A stretch of DNA of 64,000 nt from Telluria mixta (GTDB lineage: Bacteria > Pseudomonadota > Gammaproteobacteria > Burkholderiales > Burkholderiaceae_D): positions 2,170,001 to 2,234,000 of the forward strand of contig NZ_CP119520.1 in the NCBI RefSeq assembly GCF_029223865.1, written 5' to 3'. Under the pieces are notes generated by a model. It did no database searches and was not told the origin of the DNA. It worked only from the letters and a program-made list of their open reading frames with translations. Positions 1-9,822 of this stretch are shown piece after piece. Both the position numbers and the translations under genes were made by a program. Position 1 is the stretch's first letter, and every line of letters begins with the position of its first letter.

Positions 1-342
1 GCCTGCCACGACGACGTCCGCGCTGCCGGCCTTGAGCACGTCGTGCGCGAAGATCGCGGCCTGCATCGCCGAGCCGCACATCTTCGACAGGGTAACGGCG
101 CCCGTCGACAGCGGCAGGCCCGCCTTGATCAGCGCCTGGCGCGCCGGGGCCTGGCCCTGGCCGGCCATCAGGCAGTTGCCGAAGTAGACGTGCTCGACGA
201 GGCTCGCGTCGACGCCGGCGCGCTCGACGGCCGCCTTGATCGCCACGGCGCCCAGGTCGCTCGCGGATTTCGAAGAGAAGTCGCCCTGGAAGGCGCCCAT
301 CGGGGTACGGGCGGCGCCGACGATAACGATTGGATCATTCAT
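1..342 (-). CDS. Acetyl-CoA C-acyltransferase (thiolase), N-terminal part
   Basis: This is the first 114 residues of a thiolase; the rest lies off the left edge. Thiolases make or cleave 3-ketoacyl-CoA (acetoacetyl-CoA in the biosynthetic type). The start [16 protein letters not shown] is typical of the family, and the acyl-accepting cysteine is visible as Cys89 in [11 protein letters not shown]. Family members usually have about 390 residues. The start ATG (340-342) overlaps the end of aceK by 8 bp, so the two genes are probably co-transcribed and translationally coupled. Whether it acts in PHB/ketone-body metabolism or in fatty-acid and leucine breakdown cannot be told from this fragment. 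The nearby isovaleryl-CoA dehydrogenase makes a degradative role possible. Confidence 0.9.
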   Translation of the reverse strand, partial: MNDPIVIVGAARTPMGAFQGDFSSKSASDLGAVAIKAAVERAGVDASLVEHVYFGNCLMAGQGQAPARQALIKAGLPLSTGAVTLSKMCGSAMQAAIFAHDVLKAGSADVVVAG

Positions 343-2164
343 TGTGTAAGGTCTCCAAGTAATGGGATTGCGGCGAGGGTGTCGCCGGGTTCGCTGGGTC
401 CGCGAGGTGGAACCGGATGTGCTGCGGATACGGAAAAATGTCTTCGAGTTCGCCCGCGAGGATGCGGTCCTTGTGCGACTGCCACCAGACGCGCGTCAAT
501 AGTGCGGCATGGTGTTTCATGAACGCGGCGCGTATCTTTGGATTCCCGAGCAGGAAGCGCGCGAATTGTTCGGGAAAGACGTCGTGCTTGCCGATGGGGT
601 ACCAGGGCTCGGCGGCCATCTCGTCTTCCTCGTTACGCGGCTGCGGGATGTCGCGGAAGTTGCAGTCGGTGAGGTACTCGATCTCGTCGTAGTCGTAGAA
701 CACGACGCGGCCGTGTCGGGTCACACCGAAGTTTTTGTACAGCATATCGCCCGGAAAAATATTCGCAGCGACGAGGTCGCGGATCGCATTGCCGTACTCG
801 AACACGCCGTGTTCGATAAGCTCGTCGTCGCCGCTGCGCTGTGCACGGTCCAGGTAGATATTTAGCGGCACCATGCGCCGCTCGATGTACAGGTGCCTGA
901 TGACGATGTGGTCGCCTTCGATGTCGACGAGCGAAGGTGCGAACCGGCGCAGTTCGGCCATCAGTTCCTCGTCGAAGCGGGACAGCGGGAAGGCCACGTC
1001 CGAGTATTCCAGCGTGTCCGCCATGCGGCCCACGCGGTCGTGGTGCTTCACCAGCAGGTATTTTTCCTTGATGCGCGCCCGCGTCGTCTCTTTCGGCGGC
1101 GGATAGAAATCCTTGATCACCTTGAACACGTACGGAAAGGAGGGCAGTTCGAACACGAGCATCACGAGGCCGCGGATGCCGGGCGCGATGCGGAAGGCGT
1201 CGGAGCTGTGCTTCAGGTGCTGCAGGAAGTCGCGGTAGAACAGCGTCTTGCCCTGCTTTTGCAGGCCGAGCACGGTGTAGATCTCGCTGCGCGGTTTCTT
1301 CGGCATCAGGCTGCGCAGGAATTGCACGAAGGCCGACGGCACTTCCATGTCGACCATGAAATAGGCGCGCGTGAACGAGAACAGCAGGATCACCTGCTCG
1401 GGATCGGTCAGCACCGCGTCGAGGACGAGCCGGCCGGCCCGGTCGTGCAGGATCGGCACGACGAACGGATGTTCCCGGGCGCCGTTGATGGCGCGGCCGA
1501 CGATGTAGGCGGCCTTGTTGCGGAAAAACAGGCTCGACAGCACGTGCAACTGCTGGTTCGGCTCGCGCTCGTGCAGGCCGAAATGTTCGATCATGCGCGC
1601 TTCGACGAGGGCGATGTCGCGGTCGAGGTCGGCGAACGGGCAGTCGAGCTGGAAATTCGTCACCATGCGCCGCAACGAGAAGCGCAGGTCGTCCGCCGCC
1701 GGGTAATACACGCGGTAGGTCGGGGCCGGCTCGTCCGTCTCGATGTACTCGGTGGAGACGGCCGGGCGCACGAAGATGAAGTCGTTGCGGTAGTAGCTGC
1801 GGTGCAGGATGTGGCAGCAGACGGAATTGAAGAAGCTTTCCGCCAGCTCCGGGCGCTTGTGGTCCGTCAGCAGGCCAATGTAGTGGAGCTTCGTTTCGCG
1901 CCACGTCTCGTCGTCGAGATCTTCCGGCGCGTATTCGTCTTCCAGCGCATGCACGCATTCCTGCACGCGCTTGTCATAGAAATCGATGCGCTTGCGCGCG
2001 GCCTGCTGGGCCGTCGTCCAGTCGGCGCGTTCGAAATGGGTCTTGGCCGTCTTGCTGGCCTGGCGGAACAACGTGTAGTGACGGTCGAAGCCGTCCAGGA
2101 TGGTGCGGGCGATGTCGAAGGCGATCTGGGACGACAGCAGCTTGGGGAAGGTGGCCTGGGTCAT
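335..2164 (-). CDS. aceK: Isocitrate dehydrogenase kinase/phosphatase AceK
   Basis: AceK phosphorylates and dephosphorylates isocitrate dehydrogenase and so sets the split between the TCA cycle and the glyoxylate shunt. The 609-residue length matches the family. The N-terminal regulatory region starts at [19 protein letters not shown]. The ATP-binding loop [10 protein letters not shown] is near residue 330, followed by FKVIKD. The catalytic segment around residues 480-502 contains GDMLYKNFG and VVFYDYDEI, giving the expected Asp, Asn and Asp. The frame stays open to 2251, but the extra 29 residues would start inside a REP palindrome and resemble no AceK, so ATG 2164 was chosen; no good ribosome site is visible there. 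It overlaps the thiolase downstream; no aceA or icd is present in the window. Confidence 0.95.
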   Translation of the reverse strand: MTQATFPKLLSSQIAFDIARTILDGFDRHYTLFRQASKTAKTHFERADWTTAQQAARKRIDFYDKRVQECVHALEDEYAPEDLDDETWRETKLHYIGLLTDHKRPELAESFFNSVCCHILHRSYYRNDFIFVRPAVSTEYIETDEPAPTYRVYYPAADDLRFSLRRMVTNFQLDCPFADLDRDIALVEARMIEHFGLHEREPNQQLHVLSSLFFRNKAAYIVGRAINGAREHPFVVPILHDRAGRLVLDAVLTDPEQVILLFSFTRAYFMVDMEVPSAFVQFLRSLMPKKPRSEIYTVLGLQKQGKTLFYRDFLQHLKHSSDAFRIAPGIRGLVMLVFELPSFPYVFKVIKDFYPPPKETTRARIKEKYLLVKHHDRVGRMADTLEYSDVAFPLSRFDEELMAELRRFAPSLVDIEGDHIVIRHLYIERRMVPLNIYLDRAQRSGDDELIEHGVFEYGNAIRDLVAANIFPGDMLYKNFGVTRHGRVVFYDYDEIEYLTDCNFRDIPQPRNEEDEMAAEPWYPIGKHDVFPEQFARFLLGNPKIRAAFMKHHAALLTRVWWQSHKDRILAGELEDIFPYPQHIRFHLADPANPATPSPQSHYLETLHNE

Positions 2165-2244
2165 CGGGCGGCTCGCGCGGTGGACGGGGCAGCGGTCATT
2201 GTAGTCGGCGAATGATGTGCTGGGATGACCCGCTGTCGTAAGAT

Positions 2245-2275
2245 CCGTCATTCCCGCCGAGGGCGGGAATGACGG
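2245..2275. repeat. Single REP-type palindrome
   Basis: Perfect 14-bp inverted repeat, CCGTCATTCCCGCC and its complement, around a 3-nt centre. It lies in the 197-bp gap between liuA and aceK. The same CGTCATTCCCGC core starts the paired palindromes at 18.56 kb and ends the pair at 46.83 kb, so this is a solo member of that family. There is no T-run, so it is not a canonical terminator, although the hairpin could stabilise an mRNA end. Confidence 0.8.
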
Positions 2276-2361
2276 TCTCTATTTTTCGGGCTACGTGGAG
2301 TTGTTGTTCTGCCGGCTTGTGCCGATCTTGTTGTTCGCCCGGTCTCCTCTTCTCCACAAAC

Positions 2362-3546
2362 TTACATCGTCTCGCCGAACAGCTCGCGCCCGATCAGCAT
2401 GCGACGGATTTCGCTTGTACCGGCGCCGATCTCGTACAGCTTGGCGTCGCGCCACAGACGGCCCACCGGGTATTCGTTGATGTAGCCGTTGCCGCCCAGT
2501 GTCTGGATCGCTTCGCCGGCCATCCATGTTGCCTTTTCCGCGCTGTACAGGATGGCGCCGGCCGCGTCCTTGCGCAGGGCGCGGACCTGTTCCGGGTTCG
2601 ATGCGCGGTCGCAGGCCTGGCCGACCGCGTACACATAAGCGCGGCATGCCATCATCGTCGAATACATATCCGCGATCTTGCCCTGCATCAATTGGAACTC
2701 ACCAATTGCTTGGCCAAACTGCTTGCGCTCGTGAATATACGGGACGACGACGTCCATGCAGGCCGACATGATGCCCAGCGGGCCGCCGGACAGCACGGTG
2801 CGTTCGAAATCCAGGCCCGACATCAGCACGTTCACGCCCTTGCCCACGCCGCCCAGCACGTTTTCCACCGGCACTTCGCAATCCTGGAACACCAGCTCGC
2901 CCGTGTGCGAACCGCGCATGCCCAGTTTGTCCAACTTTTGCGCGATGGAAAAACCTTTGAAGCCTTTTTCGATGAGGAAGGCGGTCATGCCGCGCGGGCC
3001 GGCCTCGATGTCGGTCTTGGCGTAGACGACGAGGGTGTCCGCGTCCGGACCGTTCGTGATCCACATCTTGGTGCCGTTCAGCACGTAGCGGTCGCCCTTC
3101 AGGTCGGCGCGCAACTTCATGCTGACGACGTCGGAGCCGGCGTTCGGTTCGGACATGGCCAAGGCACCGACGTGCTCGCCCGAGATCAGCTTGGGCAGGT
3201 ACTTGCGCTTCTGCTCTTCGTTGCCGTTGCGCTTGATCTGGTTGACGCACAGGTTCGAGTGCGCGCCGTACGACAGGCCGACGGAGGCCGATGCGCGCGA
3301 GATTTCTTCCATGGCGACGATGTGCGCCAGGTACCCCATGTTGGCGCCGCCGTATTCCTCGCTGACGGTGATGCCGAGCAGGCCCAGCTCGCCCATCTTT
3401 TTCCACAGGTCCATCGGGAACTGGTCGGTGCGGTCGATCTCGGCCGCGCGGGGGGCGATTTCGCTCGCGGCGAACTGTTGTACAGCTTCGCGCAGGGCGG
3501 CGATGTCTTCGCCATGGTCAAAGGTCAAGCCAGGGAGATGCAGCAT
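2362..3546 (-). CDS. liuA: Isovaleryl-CoA dehydrogenase
   Basis: FAD-dependent acyl-CoA dehydrogenase of leucine breakdown, oxidising isovaleryl-CoA to 3-methylcrotonyl-CoA and passing electrons to ETF. The 394-residue protein carries the family motifs [12 protein letters not shown] and KMWITNG. It has the features that set isovaleryl enzymes apart: the catalytic glutamate in the loop [17 protein letters not shown] (Glu249), and glycine where medium-chain enzymes keep the glutamate ([13 protein letters not shown] near the C-terminus). The start at 3546 follows a GAGGA ribosome site; the open frame to 3684 runs into liuR and its operator and is not needed. It lies just downstream of liuR. The usual liuBCDE partners are not in this window. 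Confidence 0.93.
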   Translation of the reverse strand: MLHLPGLTFDHGEDIAALREAVQQFAASEIAPRAAEIDRTDQFPMDLWKKMGELGLLGITVSEEYGGANMGYLAHIVAMEEISRASASVGLSYGAHSNLCVNQIKRNGNEEQKRKYLPKLISGEHVGALAMSEPNAGSDVVSMKLRADLKGDRYVLNGTKMWITNGPDADTLVVYAKTDIEAGPRGMTAFLIEKGFKGFSIAQKLDKLGMRGSHTGELVFQDCEVPVENVLGGVGKGVNVLMSGLDFERTVLSGGPLGIMSACMDVVVPYIHERKQFGQAIGEFQLMQGKIADMYSTMMACRAYVYAVGQACDRASNPEQVRALRKDAAGAILYSAEKATWMAGEAIQTLGGNGYINEYPVGRLWRDAKLYEIGAGTSEIRRMLIGRELFGETM

Positions 3547-3611
3547 GTCGTCCTCGTTCTCGTCGTCTGTCTGGTGGATGGCTCGTGGCCAGACTGGATG
3601 ATAGCGCGGAG

Positions 3612-3631
3612 TGACGTTAACGTAAACGTCA
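3612..3631. promoter_or_regulatory. LiuR-like operator upstream of liuA
   Basis: Inverted repeat TGACGTT and AACGTCA separated by a near-symmetric 6-bp core. It overlaps the last codons of liuR and lies about 66 bp upstream of the liuA start. MerR-family regulators of branched-chain catabolism bind TTTACGTTTACG-type palindromes of this form, and a second copy precedes liuR. Assignment to LiuR is inferred from the motif and position. Confidence 0.7.
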
Positions 3632-4030
3632 AGCAGCATCCTTCTCGCCGGCTTCCGCCAGCAGTCGGCGGCATTCTTCTTCATGCACGGAAATTTCCGC
3701 CAGCGACATCTCGATATCCGCCCGCTGCTGTTCCAGCGTCTCGCGCTGGTGCGCCAGCACGCCCAGGAAACGGTTGATCTGGGCCACCGTGTCCTTCGGC
3801 GTCTCGTACATGTCGATGATGCTTTTGATCTCCGACAAAGTCAGACCCAGGCGCTTGCCGCGCAGCGTCAGTTTCAGCCGGGTGCGGTCGCGCGGGGTGT
3901 AGACACGGTTGCGTCCGCCCTGGCCCTCGCGCATCGGGCTGAGCAGCCCCTGGTCTTCGTAAAAGCGGATCGCACGTGCGGTGATGTCGAATTCGCGTGC
4001 CAGTTCGGCGATGGTGTAGGTGGTGGCCAT
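3629..4030 (-). CDS. liuR: MerR-family regulator of leucine/isovalerate catabolism
   Basis: A 133-residue MerR-type transcription factor. The N-terminal winged helix is seen in [28 protein letters not shown], followed by the [14 protein letters not shown] wing and a long C-terminal dimerisation helix (residues about 80-125). It has no cysteine cluster of the metal-sensing MerR proteins; LiuR proteins are thought to sense CoA intermediates of the pathway. It sits immediately upstream of liuA in the same direction, with LiuR-type palindromes both before liuA and before itself. This arrangement suggests control of the enzyme gene together with autoregulation. Confidence 0.88.
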   Translation of the reverse strand: MATTYTIAELAREFDITARAIRFYEDQGLLSPMREGQGGRNRVYTPRDRTRLKLTLRGKRLGLTLSEIKSIIDMYETPKDTVAQINRFLGVLAHQRETLEQQRADIEMSLAEISVHEEECRRLLAEAGEKDAA

Positions 4031-4091
4031 GGTGTTCTGCGGGTCAAAAGTGGCGAGGTGCGGAATCGCTTAGAATCACAGCCTGCGCCTT

Positions 4092-4110
4092 CCGTTTACG
4101 TTTACGTCAA
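4092..4110. promoter_or_regulatory. LiuR-like operator between liuR and the MBL gene
   Basis: The sequence CCGTTTACGTTTACGTCAA is a second copy of the liuA operator motif. It lies about 60 bp upstream of liuR and 57 bp upstream of the divergent MBL-fold gene. One site here could act on both promoters. This is an inference from position and motif. Confidence 0.6.
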
Positions 4111-4166
4111 AGCGTTTGCGGCATTGTAACGCGACCCGCCCCAGTATCAATACGAAAGTCCACCGC

Positions 4167-5219
4167 ATGAACCTCCTCGAAGCCCAGCTCAGCTATCCAT
4201 TCGGCGATGCCATTCCTCCACTCGGCACGGTCACGGACGTGGCGCCCGGCCTGTCGTGGCTGCGCATGCCGCTGCCGTTCGCCCTCGACCATATCAATCT
4301 GTGGCTGCTGGACGATACGGCAGGGGACAAGCGCGGCTGGTCCCTCGTCGACTGCGGCGCCGGCACCGATGCGACCCGGTCCGCCTGGGAACGGCTGTTC
4401 ACGGACGCAATGGCGAACCGGCCATTGCTGCGCGTGTTCGCGACGCATTGTCACCCCGACCACGTCGGCCTGTCCGGCTGGCTGTGCGACCGGTTCGGCG
4501 CGCCGTTCTGGACGAGTACCGGCGAGTTCGGCTTCGCGCGCATGATGGCCGCCGCGCTGCCCGGCGTCGACGGCCCGTCGGCGATCCCGCATTTCCAGCG
4601 CCATGGCCTCGTCGACGCGGGCATGCTCGAGCAGATGCAGAGCCGCAAAAATTACTACCCGTCGCTCGTGCCGGCCGTGCCGGCGGCGTACACCCGTCTG
4701 CAGGATGGCCAGCGGGTCGTTATTGGCGCACGGGAATGGCGCGTGATTACCGGTTTCGGCCATTCGCCGGAACACGTCTCGCTGTACAACGACCAGGACC
4801 GGATCCTGATCTCGGGTGACATGGTGTTGCCGCGTATTTCGACGAACGTCTCCGTGTTCGCCGTCGAGCCCGAAGGCAACCCGCTGCAGCTGTACCTGGA
4901 TTCTCTGGACAAGTTCGCCGACCTGCCCGGCGACACCCTCGTCCTTCCTTCCCACGGCAAACCGTTCCGTGGCTTGCACACCCGCATCGCGCAATTGCGC
5001 GCGCACCATGTAGCGCGGCTGGAGGAAGTCCGCGCCGTGTGTGCTGAGCCGAAGTCGGCAGTTGACATTGTTCCGTTGATGTTCAAGCGACAACTCGACG
5101 CGCACCAGCTCAGTTTTGCGATCGGCGAGGCGTTAGCCCATCTTCATTATCTTTGGTACAACGGTAACCTCGTGCGTGTAACTGCCAACGATGGGGTCAT
5201 GCGTTTTAAGTTGACTTAA
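4167..5219 (+). CDS. MBL-fold (metallo-beta-lactamase superfamily) hydrolase
   Basis: A 350-residue metallo-hydrolase. The zinc motif THCHPDH is at residues 93-99. Later metal ligands are seen as GFGHSPEH, LISGDM and LPSHG, so the dinuclear site looks complete. The C-terminal 90 residues, rich in His, Arg and Leu, look like the winged-helix extension seen in lactonase or thioesterase-like members. The ATG at 4167 was preferred because the family starts shortly before the first strand; the frame is open from 4116. It is divergent from liuR across a shared LiuR-like site, which suggests a CoA thioester or other leucine-pathway substrate, but the substrate is unknown. It is clearly not a beta-lactamase by context. 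Confidence 0.82.
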   Translation: MNLLEAQLSYPFGDAIPPLGTVTDVAPGLSWLRMPLPFALDHINLWLLDDTAGDKRGWSLVDCGAGTDATRSAWERLFTDAMANRPLLRVFATHCHPDHVGLSGWLCDRFGAPFWTSTGEFGFARMMAAALPGVDGPSAIPHFQRHGLVDAGMLEQMQSRKNYYPSLVPAVPAAYTRLQDGQRVVIGAREWRVITGFGHSPEHVSLYNDQDRILISGDMVLPRISTNVSVFAVEPEGNPLQLYLDSLDKFADLPGDTLVLPSHGKPFRGLHTRIAQLRAHHVARLEEVRAVCAEPKSAVDIVPLMFKRQLDAHQLSFAIGEALAHLHYLWYNGNLVRVTANDGVMRFKLT

Positions 5220-5521
5220 AACAACATATTAAGACCAATGTATGTCGTAAAAATCACGACAATCTAACTGGACTTCTCAGCACTTTGTTGACTCTTGGCA
5301 TCATTTGTCATGCTAAGGGGAAGAAACGTTCCAATTTTTAGTAGGAAATTGAACGAGCAAACGTTTTCCTTTTCCTGTAGGATATTTTTCACACATATCT
5401 CACAGAACGCTGAACACAATGGGAATTGCTGGACAGCACTGTGAGAATTGGTCAATACTCACTTATTTGTTACCTACAGCCTCTCCTGCCGTCACAGACG
5501 GTCTGGTCAACGGAGCGACCT
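5220..5521. other. AT-rich intergenic region before the XRE-type regulator
   Basis: About 300 bp, clearly richer in A+T than the genes around it, with no convincing coding frame. It probably holds the promoter of the regulator that follows. Short partial repeats such as CACAGAACGCTG and CAGCACTGTGAG near 5400-5445 could be operator half-sites, but no clean palindrome was found. Confidence 0.5.
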
Positions 5522-5968
5522 ATGACGGCTTTGCATGAACCCTTAGTGCCACCCATGAATTCGACTAACGAACGGGAGAGCTTCAGCGAGCGCCTGCAGC
5601 AAGCCCTGAAAAACGCCCATTATTCTCCGGACAGCCCCACCCGGCTGGCACGGGAATTTAACATTCGCTTCGAGGGCCGCCCAATCACGGTCCACGCGGC
5701 ACGTAAATGGCTGGTCGGAGAGGCGATTCCGACGCAGGAAAAACTGCGCATGATCGCGCAATGGCTGGGCGTGCCGGCGGACTGGCTGCGCTTCGGCGGT
5801 TCGGAAAACGCCGCCGCCAATGGCGACGGCACCGACGGCAGCACCCGGTTCGAATCGGCCGACGTCAAGCTGATCGCCGACCTGCAACGCCTGGACGAGC
5901 ACCACAAGCAGCTGGCGCGCGAATTCATCCGCATGCTCGTGCGCATGAATCACCAGCAGCAGAAATAA
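5522..5968 (+). CDS. XRE-like helix-turn-helix transcriptional regulator
   Basis: A 148-residue protein. The segment SPTRLAREFNIRFEGRPITVHAARKW reads as a helix-turn-helix of the type in phage-repressor-like regulators, followed by LRMIAQWLGVPADWLRFGG. The C-terminal part (LIADLQRLDEHHKQLAREFIRML) looks like a short helical tail. No ligand-binding or peptidase domain is present. The start at 5522 has GGAG at a good distance; a later ATG at 5555 is possible. It stands alone behind an AT-rich leader, so its targets are unknown. Similar proteins are common housekeeping-type regulators in Oxalobacteraceae, so prophage origin is not required. Confidence 0.75.
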   Translation: MTALHEPLVPPMNSTNERESFSERLQQALKNAHYSPDSPTRLAREFNIRFEGRPITVHAARKWLVGEAIPTQEKLRMIAQWLGVPADWLRFGGSENAAANGDGTDGSTRFESADVKLIADLQRLDEHHKQLAREFIRMLVRMNHQQQK

Positions 5969-6009
5969 TCCTTCCTGATCGCCATCGAACTCACGATGGC
6001 CGAATCCCA

Positions 6010-6045
6010 TGACGCGGCGTCCGGTAAATCCCGGGCGCCGCGTCA
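6010..6045. terminator. Possible terminator hairpin after the XRE-like gene
   Basis: Perfect 10-bp inverted repeat TGACGCGGCG and its complement around a 16-nt loop, 41 bp after the regulator stop. A run of T begins about 18 bp later rather than directly after the stem, so termination is plausible but not certain. Confidence 0.4.
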
Positions 6046-6200
6046 CGCACTTCTGTACTGCAATTTTTTCTGCGATTGTCCGCACAAACGGCCGAGTCTC
6101 GCGCATAATCGGTAACGCTAACGGAACGTCGAAGTCATCGAGTTCGCGTTCCTGACTGGCGCCCGCCAGCGTTATCGGTCAATAAGGATGCAGTCGCCTC

Positions 6201-6374
6201 ATGATTAATAACTACAGCAACACCGCGCAGTTGAAGGACCTCATGACCGCGCCGCCGATGACGGCGGCCCAGCACGCAGAAATCATGCGCAAGCGTAACG
6301 AGCAGCGCAGAAAAATCGAAGACGCAAGGGAACAGAGACAAGCCGAAAGCGACCCGTACGGCGAACGCGCCTGA
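6201..6374 (+). CDS. Small charged hypothetical protein (57 aa)
   Basis: Encodes MINNYSNTAQLKDLM and continues to 57 residues. The C-terminal half (residues 27-52) is a strongly charged helix rich in Arg, Lys, Glu and Gln, and the protein ends in GERA. Codon use is GC-biased in third positions like its neighbours. It stops one base before the ubiX stop on the other strand, as expected for a genuine convergent gene. The AAGG motif upstream is 13 nt from the ATG, which is long. It has no recognisable domain, membrane segment or signal. It may be real but is of unknown function. Confidence 0.5.
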   Translation: MINNYSNTAQLKDLMTAPPMTAAQHAEIMRKRNEQRRKIEDAREQRQAESDPYGERA

Positions 6375-6375
6375 G

Positions 6376-6969
6376 TCAGGGCGTATCCTCTTTCATGCCG
6401 CCCCATCTCGGGGCGAGATCGTTCGTCACGCCCAGCAGGTCCATGACACGGGACACCGTGTGGTCGACCATCTCGGCTATCGTGGCGGGGCGGTTATAAA
6501 AGCTCGGCAGCGGCGGGAAGACGATGCCGCCCATTTCCGTGACCGCCGTCATGTTGCGCAGGTGCGCCAGGTTGAACGGCGTCTCGCGCACCATCAGGAT
6601 CAGGCGCCGGCGTTCTTTCAGCACGACATCGGCGGCGCGCGCGATCAGGTTGTCCGACAAACCATGCGCGACCGCGGCCAGCGTCTTCATCGAACAGGGG
6701 GCGATCACCATGCCGTCCGTCTGGAACGAGCCGCTGGCGATCGACGCGCCGATCTCGCGATTACGATGGACCACGTGGGCGAGCGCTTCCACGTCGCGCC
6801 GTTGCAGGCCGACTTCCTGGTGCAGGGTGAGGGTGGCGGCGTCGGAAATGACGAGGTGCGTCTCGACGCCGGGTACGGCGGCCAGCCGTCGCAACAGCTG
6901 CACGCCATAGATCGCGCCGGTCGCGCCCGTGATGGCGACGACGATCCGGCGCGGGCCGGTATCAGCCAT
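6376..6969 (-). CDS. ubiX: Flavin prenyltransferase UbiX
   Basis: UbiX attaches a dimethylallyl group to FMN, making the prenylated flavin cofactor used by UbiD decarboxylases in ubiquinone synthesis. The 197-residue length is normal. Visible motifs are the nucleotide-binding start [16 protein letters not shown], the loop [13 protein letters not shown] and the [18 protein letters not shown] segment that lines the prenyl site. It overlaps the end of grxD by 8 bp, so the two form a coupled pair. No ubiD is in the window; the partner must be elsewhere. Confidence 0.95.
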   Translation of the reverse strand: MADTGPRRIVVAITGATGAIYGVQLLRRLAAVPGVETHLVISDAATLTLHQEVGLQRRDVEALAHVVHRNREIGASIASGSFQTDGMVIAPCSMKTLAAVAHGLSDNLIARAADVVLKERRRLILMVRETPFNLAHLRNMTAVTEMGGIVFPPLPSFYNRPATIAEMVDHTVSRVMDLLGVTNDLAPRWGGMKEDTP

Positions 6970-7279
6970 TCTTCTTGAGCAGGGTCTGCAGTTCGCCCGA
7001 CTCGTACATTTCCGTCATGATGTCGGAACCGCCGACGAATTCGCCGTTCACGTACAGCTGCGGAATGGTCGGCCAGTTCGAGTATTCCTTGATGCCCTGG
7101 CGGACTTCCGCGTCTTCCAGGACGTTCACGGTGGCGATGTTATCGACGCCGCAAGCCTTCAGGATTTGGATCGCGCGGCCCGAAAAACCGCATTGCGGGA
7201 ACTGGGCGGTGCCCTTCATGAACAGCACGACAGGCGCGTTGGTCACGGTCTCTTTGATCCAGGTTTGTACGTCGCTCAT
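6962..7279 (-). CDS. grxD: Monothiol glutaredoxin, Grx4/GrxD type
   Basis: A 105-residue monothiol glutaredoxin with the CGFS active site at Cys30, preceded by [10 protein letters not shown], and with [16 protein letters not shown] for glutathione binding. Such proteins carry and deliver [2Fe-2S] clusters, often with BolA-type partners; a BolA-like gene lies at 35.4 kb. The frame is open to 7363, but the family start MSDVQTWI at 7279 is clear. It lies upstream of ubiX with an 8-bp overlap. Confidence 0.95.
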   Translation of the reverse strand: MSDVQTWIKETVTNAPVVLFMKGTAQFPQCGFSGRAIQILKACGVDNIATVNVLEDAEVRQGIKEYSNWPTIPQLYVNGEFVGGSDIMTEMYESGELQTLLKKNG

Positions 7280-7364
7280 TTGGTTCTGCCTTTGGTGAGA
7301 ATGTGATAGATGACGGCATTTTATAAGAAAACGGGGGCGCCGGCATAAGGCGCCCGCCGCCACG

Positions 7365-9716
7365 TCAGCGTTTCAGCTTTGCAAACGCCGCCGCCATCGC
7401 GCCATTGCTTGGCGCCGCGGAACGCTCCTGCTTTTGATGCTGGCCGAGCCGCTTGCGGTCATCCCGATCCCCGCGCTGTTGAGGTTGCGACCCGGCCTGC
7501 GGTGCGCTGTCCGACAAACGCATCGTGAGCGCGATGCGCTTGCGCTTGACGTCCACCTCCAGCACTTTCACCTTCACGACCTGGCCCGCCTTGACGACCG
7601 TGTGCGGATCCTTGACGAACGTGTTCGACAGCGCCGAGATGTGCACGAGGCCATCCTGGTGCACGCCGATGTCCACGAACGCGCCGAACGCCGCGACGTT
7701 GGTGACGACGCCTTCCAGGATCATGTCCGGGCGCAGGTCCGAGATCTCCTCGACGCCTTCCTTGAACGTGGCCGTCGTGAATTCCGGACGCGGGTCGCGG
7801 CCCGGCTTTTCCAGCTCTTTCAAGATGTCGGTCACGGTCGGCACGCCGAATTTGTCATCGGCATACTTGGCCGGATTCAGGCGTTTTACCAGCGCGCTGT
7901 CGCCGATCACCGATTTGATGTCCTTCTGGATATCGGCCAGGATCTTTTCGACGACCGGATACGATTCCGGGTGCACGGCCGACGCGTCCAGCGGGTTGGC
8001 GCCGTTCACGATGCGCAGGAAGCCCGCCGCCAGTTCGAACGTTTTATCGCCCAGGCGCGGCACCTTCTTCAGCGCCGCACGCGACGCGAACGCGCCCTGC
8101 TGGTCGCGGTAGTTGACGATGCTCTGCGCGACACTGCTCGATAAGCCCGACACGCGCGCGAGCAGCGGCGCCGACGCCGTGTTGACGTCCACGCCGACCG
8201 CGTTCACGCAATCCTCGACGACGGCGTCGAGCTGGCGCGCGAGCTGCGTCTGCGACACGTCGTGCTGGTACTGGCCCACGCCGATCGATTTCGGATCGAT
8301 TTTGACGAGTTCGGCCAGCGGGTCCTGCAGACGGCGCGCGATGGACACGGCGCCGCGCAGCGACACGTCCAGTTCCGGCAGTTCGCGTGATGCGAATTCC
8401 GACGCCGAGTACACCGACGCGCCGGCTTCCGACACGACGATCTTCGTCAGCTTCAGCTCCGGGTGTTGCTTGATGAGGTCCTGCGCCAGTTTATCGGTCT
8501 CGCGCGACGCGGTGCCGTTGCCGATCGAGATCAGCGACACGTTGTGCTTCGCGGCCAGCTTCGCCAGCGTATGCAGCGAACCGTCCCAGTCGTTGCGTGG
8601 CGCGTGCGGGTAGATGGTCGACGTGTCGACCACCTTGCCGGTCGCGTCGACGACGGCGACCTTGACGCCCGTGCGCAGGCCCGGGTCGAGGCCCATCGTC
8701 GCGCGCGGGCCCGCGGGTGCGGCGAGCAGCAGGTCCTTCAGGTTGCGTGCGAAGACGTGGATCGCATCGCTCTCGGCTTTTTCGCGCAAGGCGCCCATCA
8801 GCTCCGTCTCGATGTACATGAAGCTCTTCACGCGCCACGTCCAGCGCGCCGTGTCGAGCAGCCATTTGTCGGCCGGGCGGCCCGTGCCCTTGATGCCGAA
8901 GCGCGCGGCGATGCGGCTTTCGCACGGATTGTGCGGCGCGTCCCACTTCGGCTTTTCCGGCTCCGAATCGAGGCGCAGGGTGACGTCCAGCATACCCTCG
9001 CGGCGGCCGCGCATCAGCGCCAGCGCGCGGTGCGACGGCACGGTCGCCAGCGTTTCCGAGTAATCGAAATAGTCGGCGAATTTCTCGCCTTCTTCCTGCT
9101 TGCCGTCGACGACCTTCGATTCGACGACGCCGTGCTCCTGCACATATTCGCGCAGCGATTGCAGCAGCTCGGCATCTTCCGCGAAGCGCTCCATCAGGAT
9201 CTGGCGCGCGCCGTCCAGCGCGGCCTTCGTGTCGGCCACACCGGGGTTCGCGACGCCGTCCGCATTCGTGAACGCTTCGCGCAGATATTTCGCCGCTTCG
9301 GCTTCCGGATCGCGCGACGGATCGTCAAGAAGATCATCGGCCAGCGGCTTCAGGCCGGCCTCGATCGCGATTTGCGCCTTGGTGCGGCGCTTCTGCTTGT
9401 ACGGCAGGTACAGGTCTTCCAGGCGCGTCTTGTCTTCCGCGAGCGAGATCGCCTGCAGCAGCTCCGGCGTCATCTTGTTCTGTTCCGTGATGGACGAGAT
9501 GATCGCGGCGCGGCGGTCTTCCAGTTCGCGCAGGTAGCGCAGGCGTTCTTCCAGCAGGCGCAGTTGGATGTCGTCGAGGCCGCCCGTCGCTTCCTTGCGG
9601 TAGCGGGCGATGAAGGGGACGGTCGCGCCTTCGTCGAGCAGGGCGACGGCGGCGGCCACCTGTGCCGGTTTGGCGGACAGTTCTTGAGCGAGGCGTTGTT
9701 CGATCGAAGGCAGCAT
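7365..9716 (-). CDS. tex: Tex-family RNA-binding transcription accessory protein
   Basis: Bacterial homologue of Spt6, a nucleic-acid-binding protein linked to transcription and to stress and toxin gene expression. The 783 residues show the Tex order: helical Tex_N domain (from [13 protein letters not shown]), YqgF-like RNase H-fold domain at [16 protein letters not shown], helix-hairpin-helix region ([20 protein letters not shown]), and an S1 domain near residues 660-735 ([17 protein letters not shown]). The C-terminal tail is rich in Gln, Arg and Asp and poorly conserved. The ATG at 9716 was chosen because Tex proteins start with this short helix; 29 further upstream codons are open but unlike the family. 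Confidence 0.95.
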   Translation of the reverse strand: MLPSIEQRLAQELSAKPAQVAAAVALLDEGATVPFIARYRKEATGGLDDIQLRLLEERLRYLRELEDRRAAIISSITEQNKMTPELLQAISLAEDKTRLEDLYLPYKQKRRTKAQIAIEAGLKPLADDLLDDPSRDPEAEAAKYLREAFTNADGVANPGVADTKAALDGARQILMERFAEDAELLQSLREYVQEHGVVESKVVDGKQEEGEKFADYFDYSETLATVPSHRALALMRGRREGMLDVTLRLDSEPEKPKWDAPHNPCESRIAARFGIKGTGRPADKWLLDTARWTWRVKSFMYIETELMGALREKAESDAIHVFARNLKDLLLAAPAGPRATMGLDPGLRTGVKVAVVDATGKVVDTSTIYPHAPRNDWDGSLHTLAKLAAKHNVSLISIGNGTASRETDKLAQDLIKQHPELKLTKIVVSEAGASVYSASEFASRELPELDVSLRGAVSIARRLQDPLAELVKIDPKSIGVGQYQHDVSQTQLARQLDAVVEDCVNAVGVDVNTASAPLLARVSGLSSSVAQSIVNYRDQQGAFASRAALKKVPRLGDKTFELAAGFLRIVNGANPLDASAVHPESYPVVEKILADIQKDIKSVIGDSALVKRLNPAKYADDKFGVPTVTDILKELEKPGRDPRPEFTTATFKEGVEEISDLRPDMILEGVVTNVAAFGAFVDIGVHQDGLVHISALSNTFVKDPHTVVKAGQVVKVKVLEVDVKRKRIALTMRLSDSAPQAGSQPQQRGDRDDRKRLGQHQKQERSAAPSNGAMAAAFAKLKR

Positions 9717-9822
9717 GGATGATGTCGGTGGTCGGTGAATCGAACGGGCAATGATACGCAATCGCGGGCGATGCGCCAGTCTTGACACGCAGGGCGATAT
9801 CAAGGTGGCACAACGCGGCGTA

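Noticed and set aside
2165..2251. Longer aceK start at 2251
   Set aside because: It would begin inside a REP palindrome and add 29 residues with no family similarity.
5264..5455. Small minus-strand frame in the AT-rich leader
   Set aside because: Composition and codon use do not resemble coding DNA here, and there is no ribosome site or similarity.
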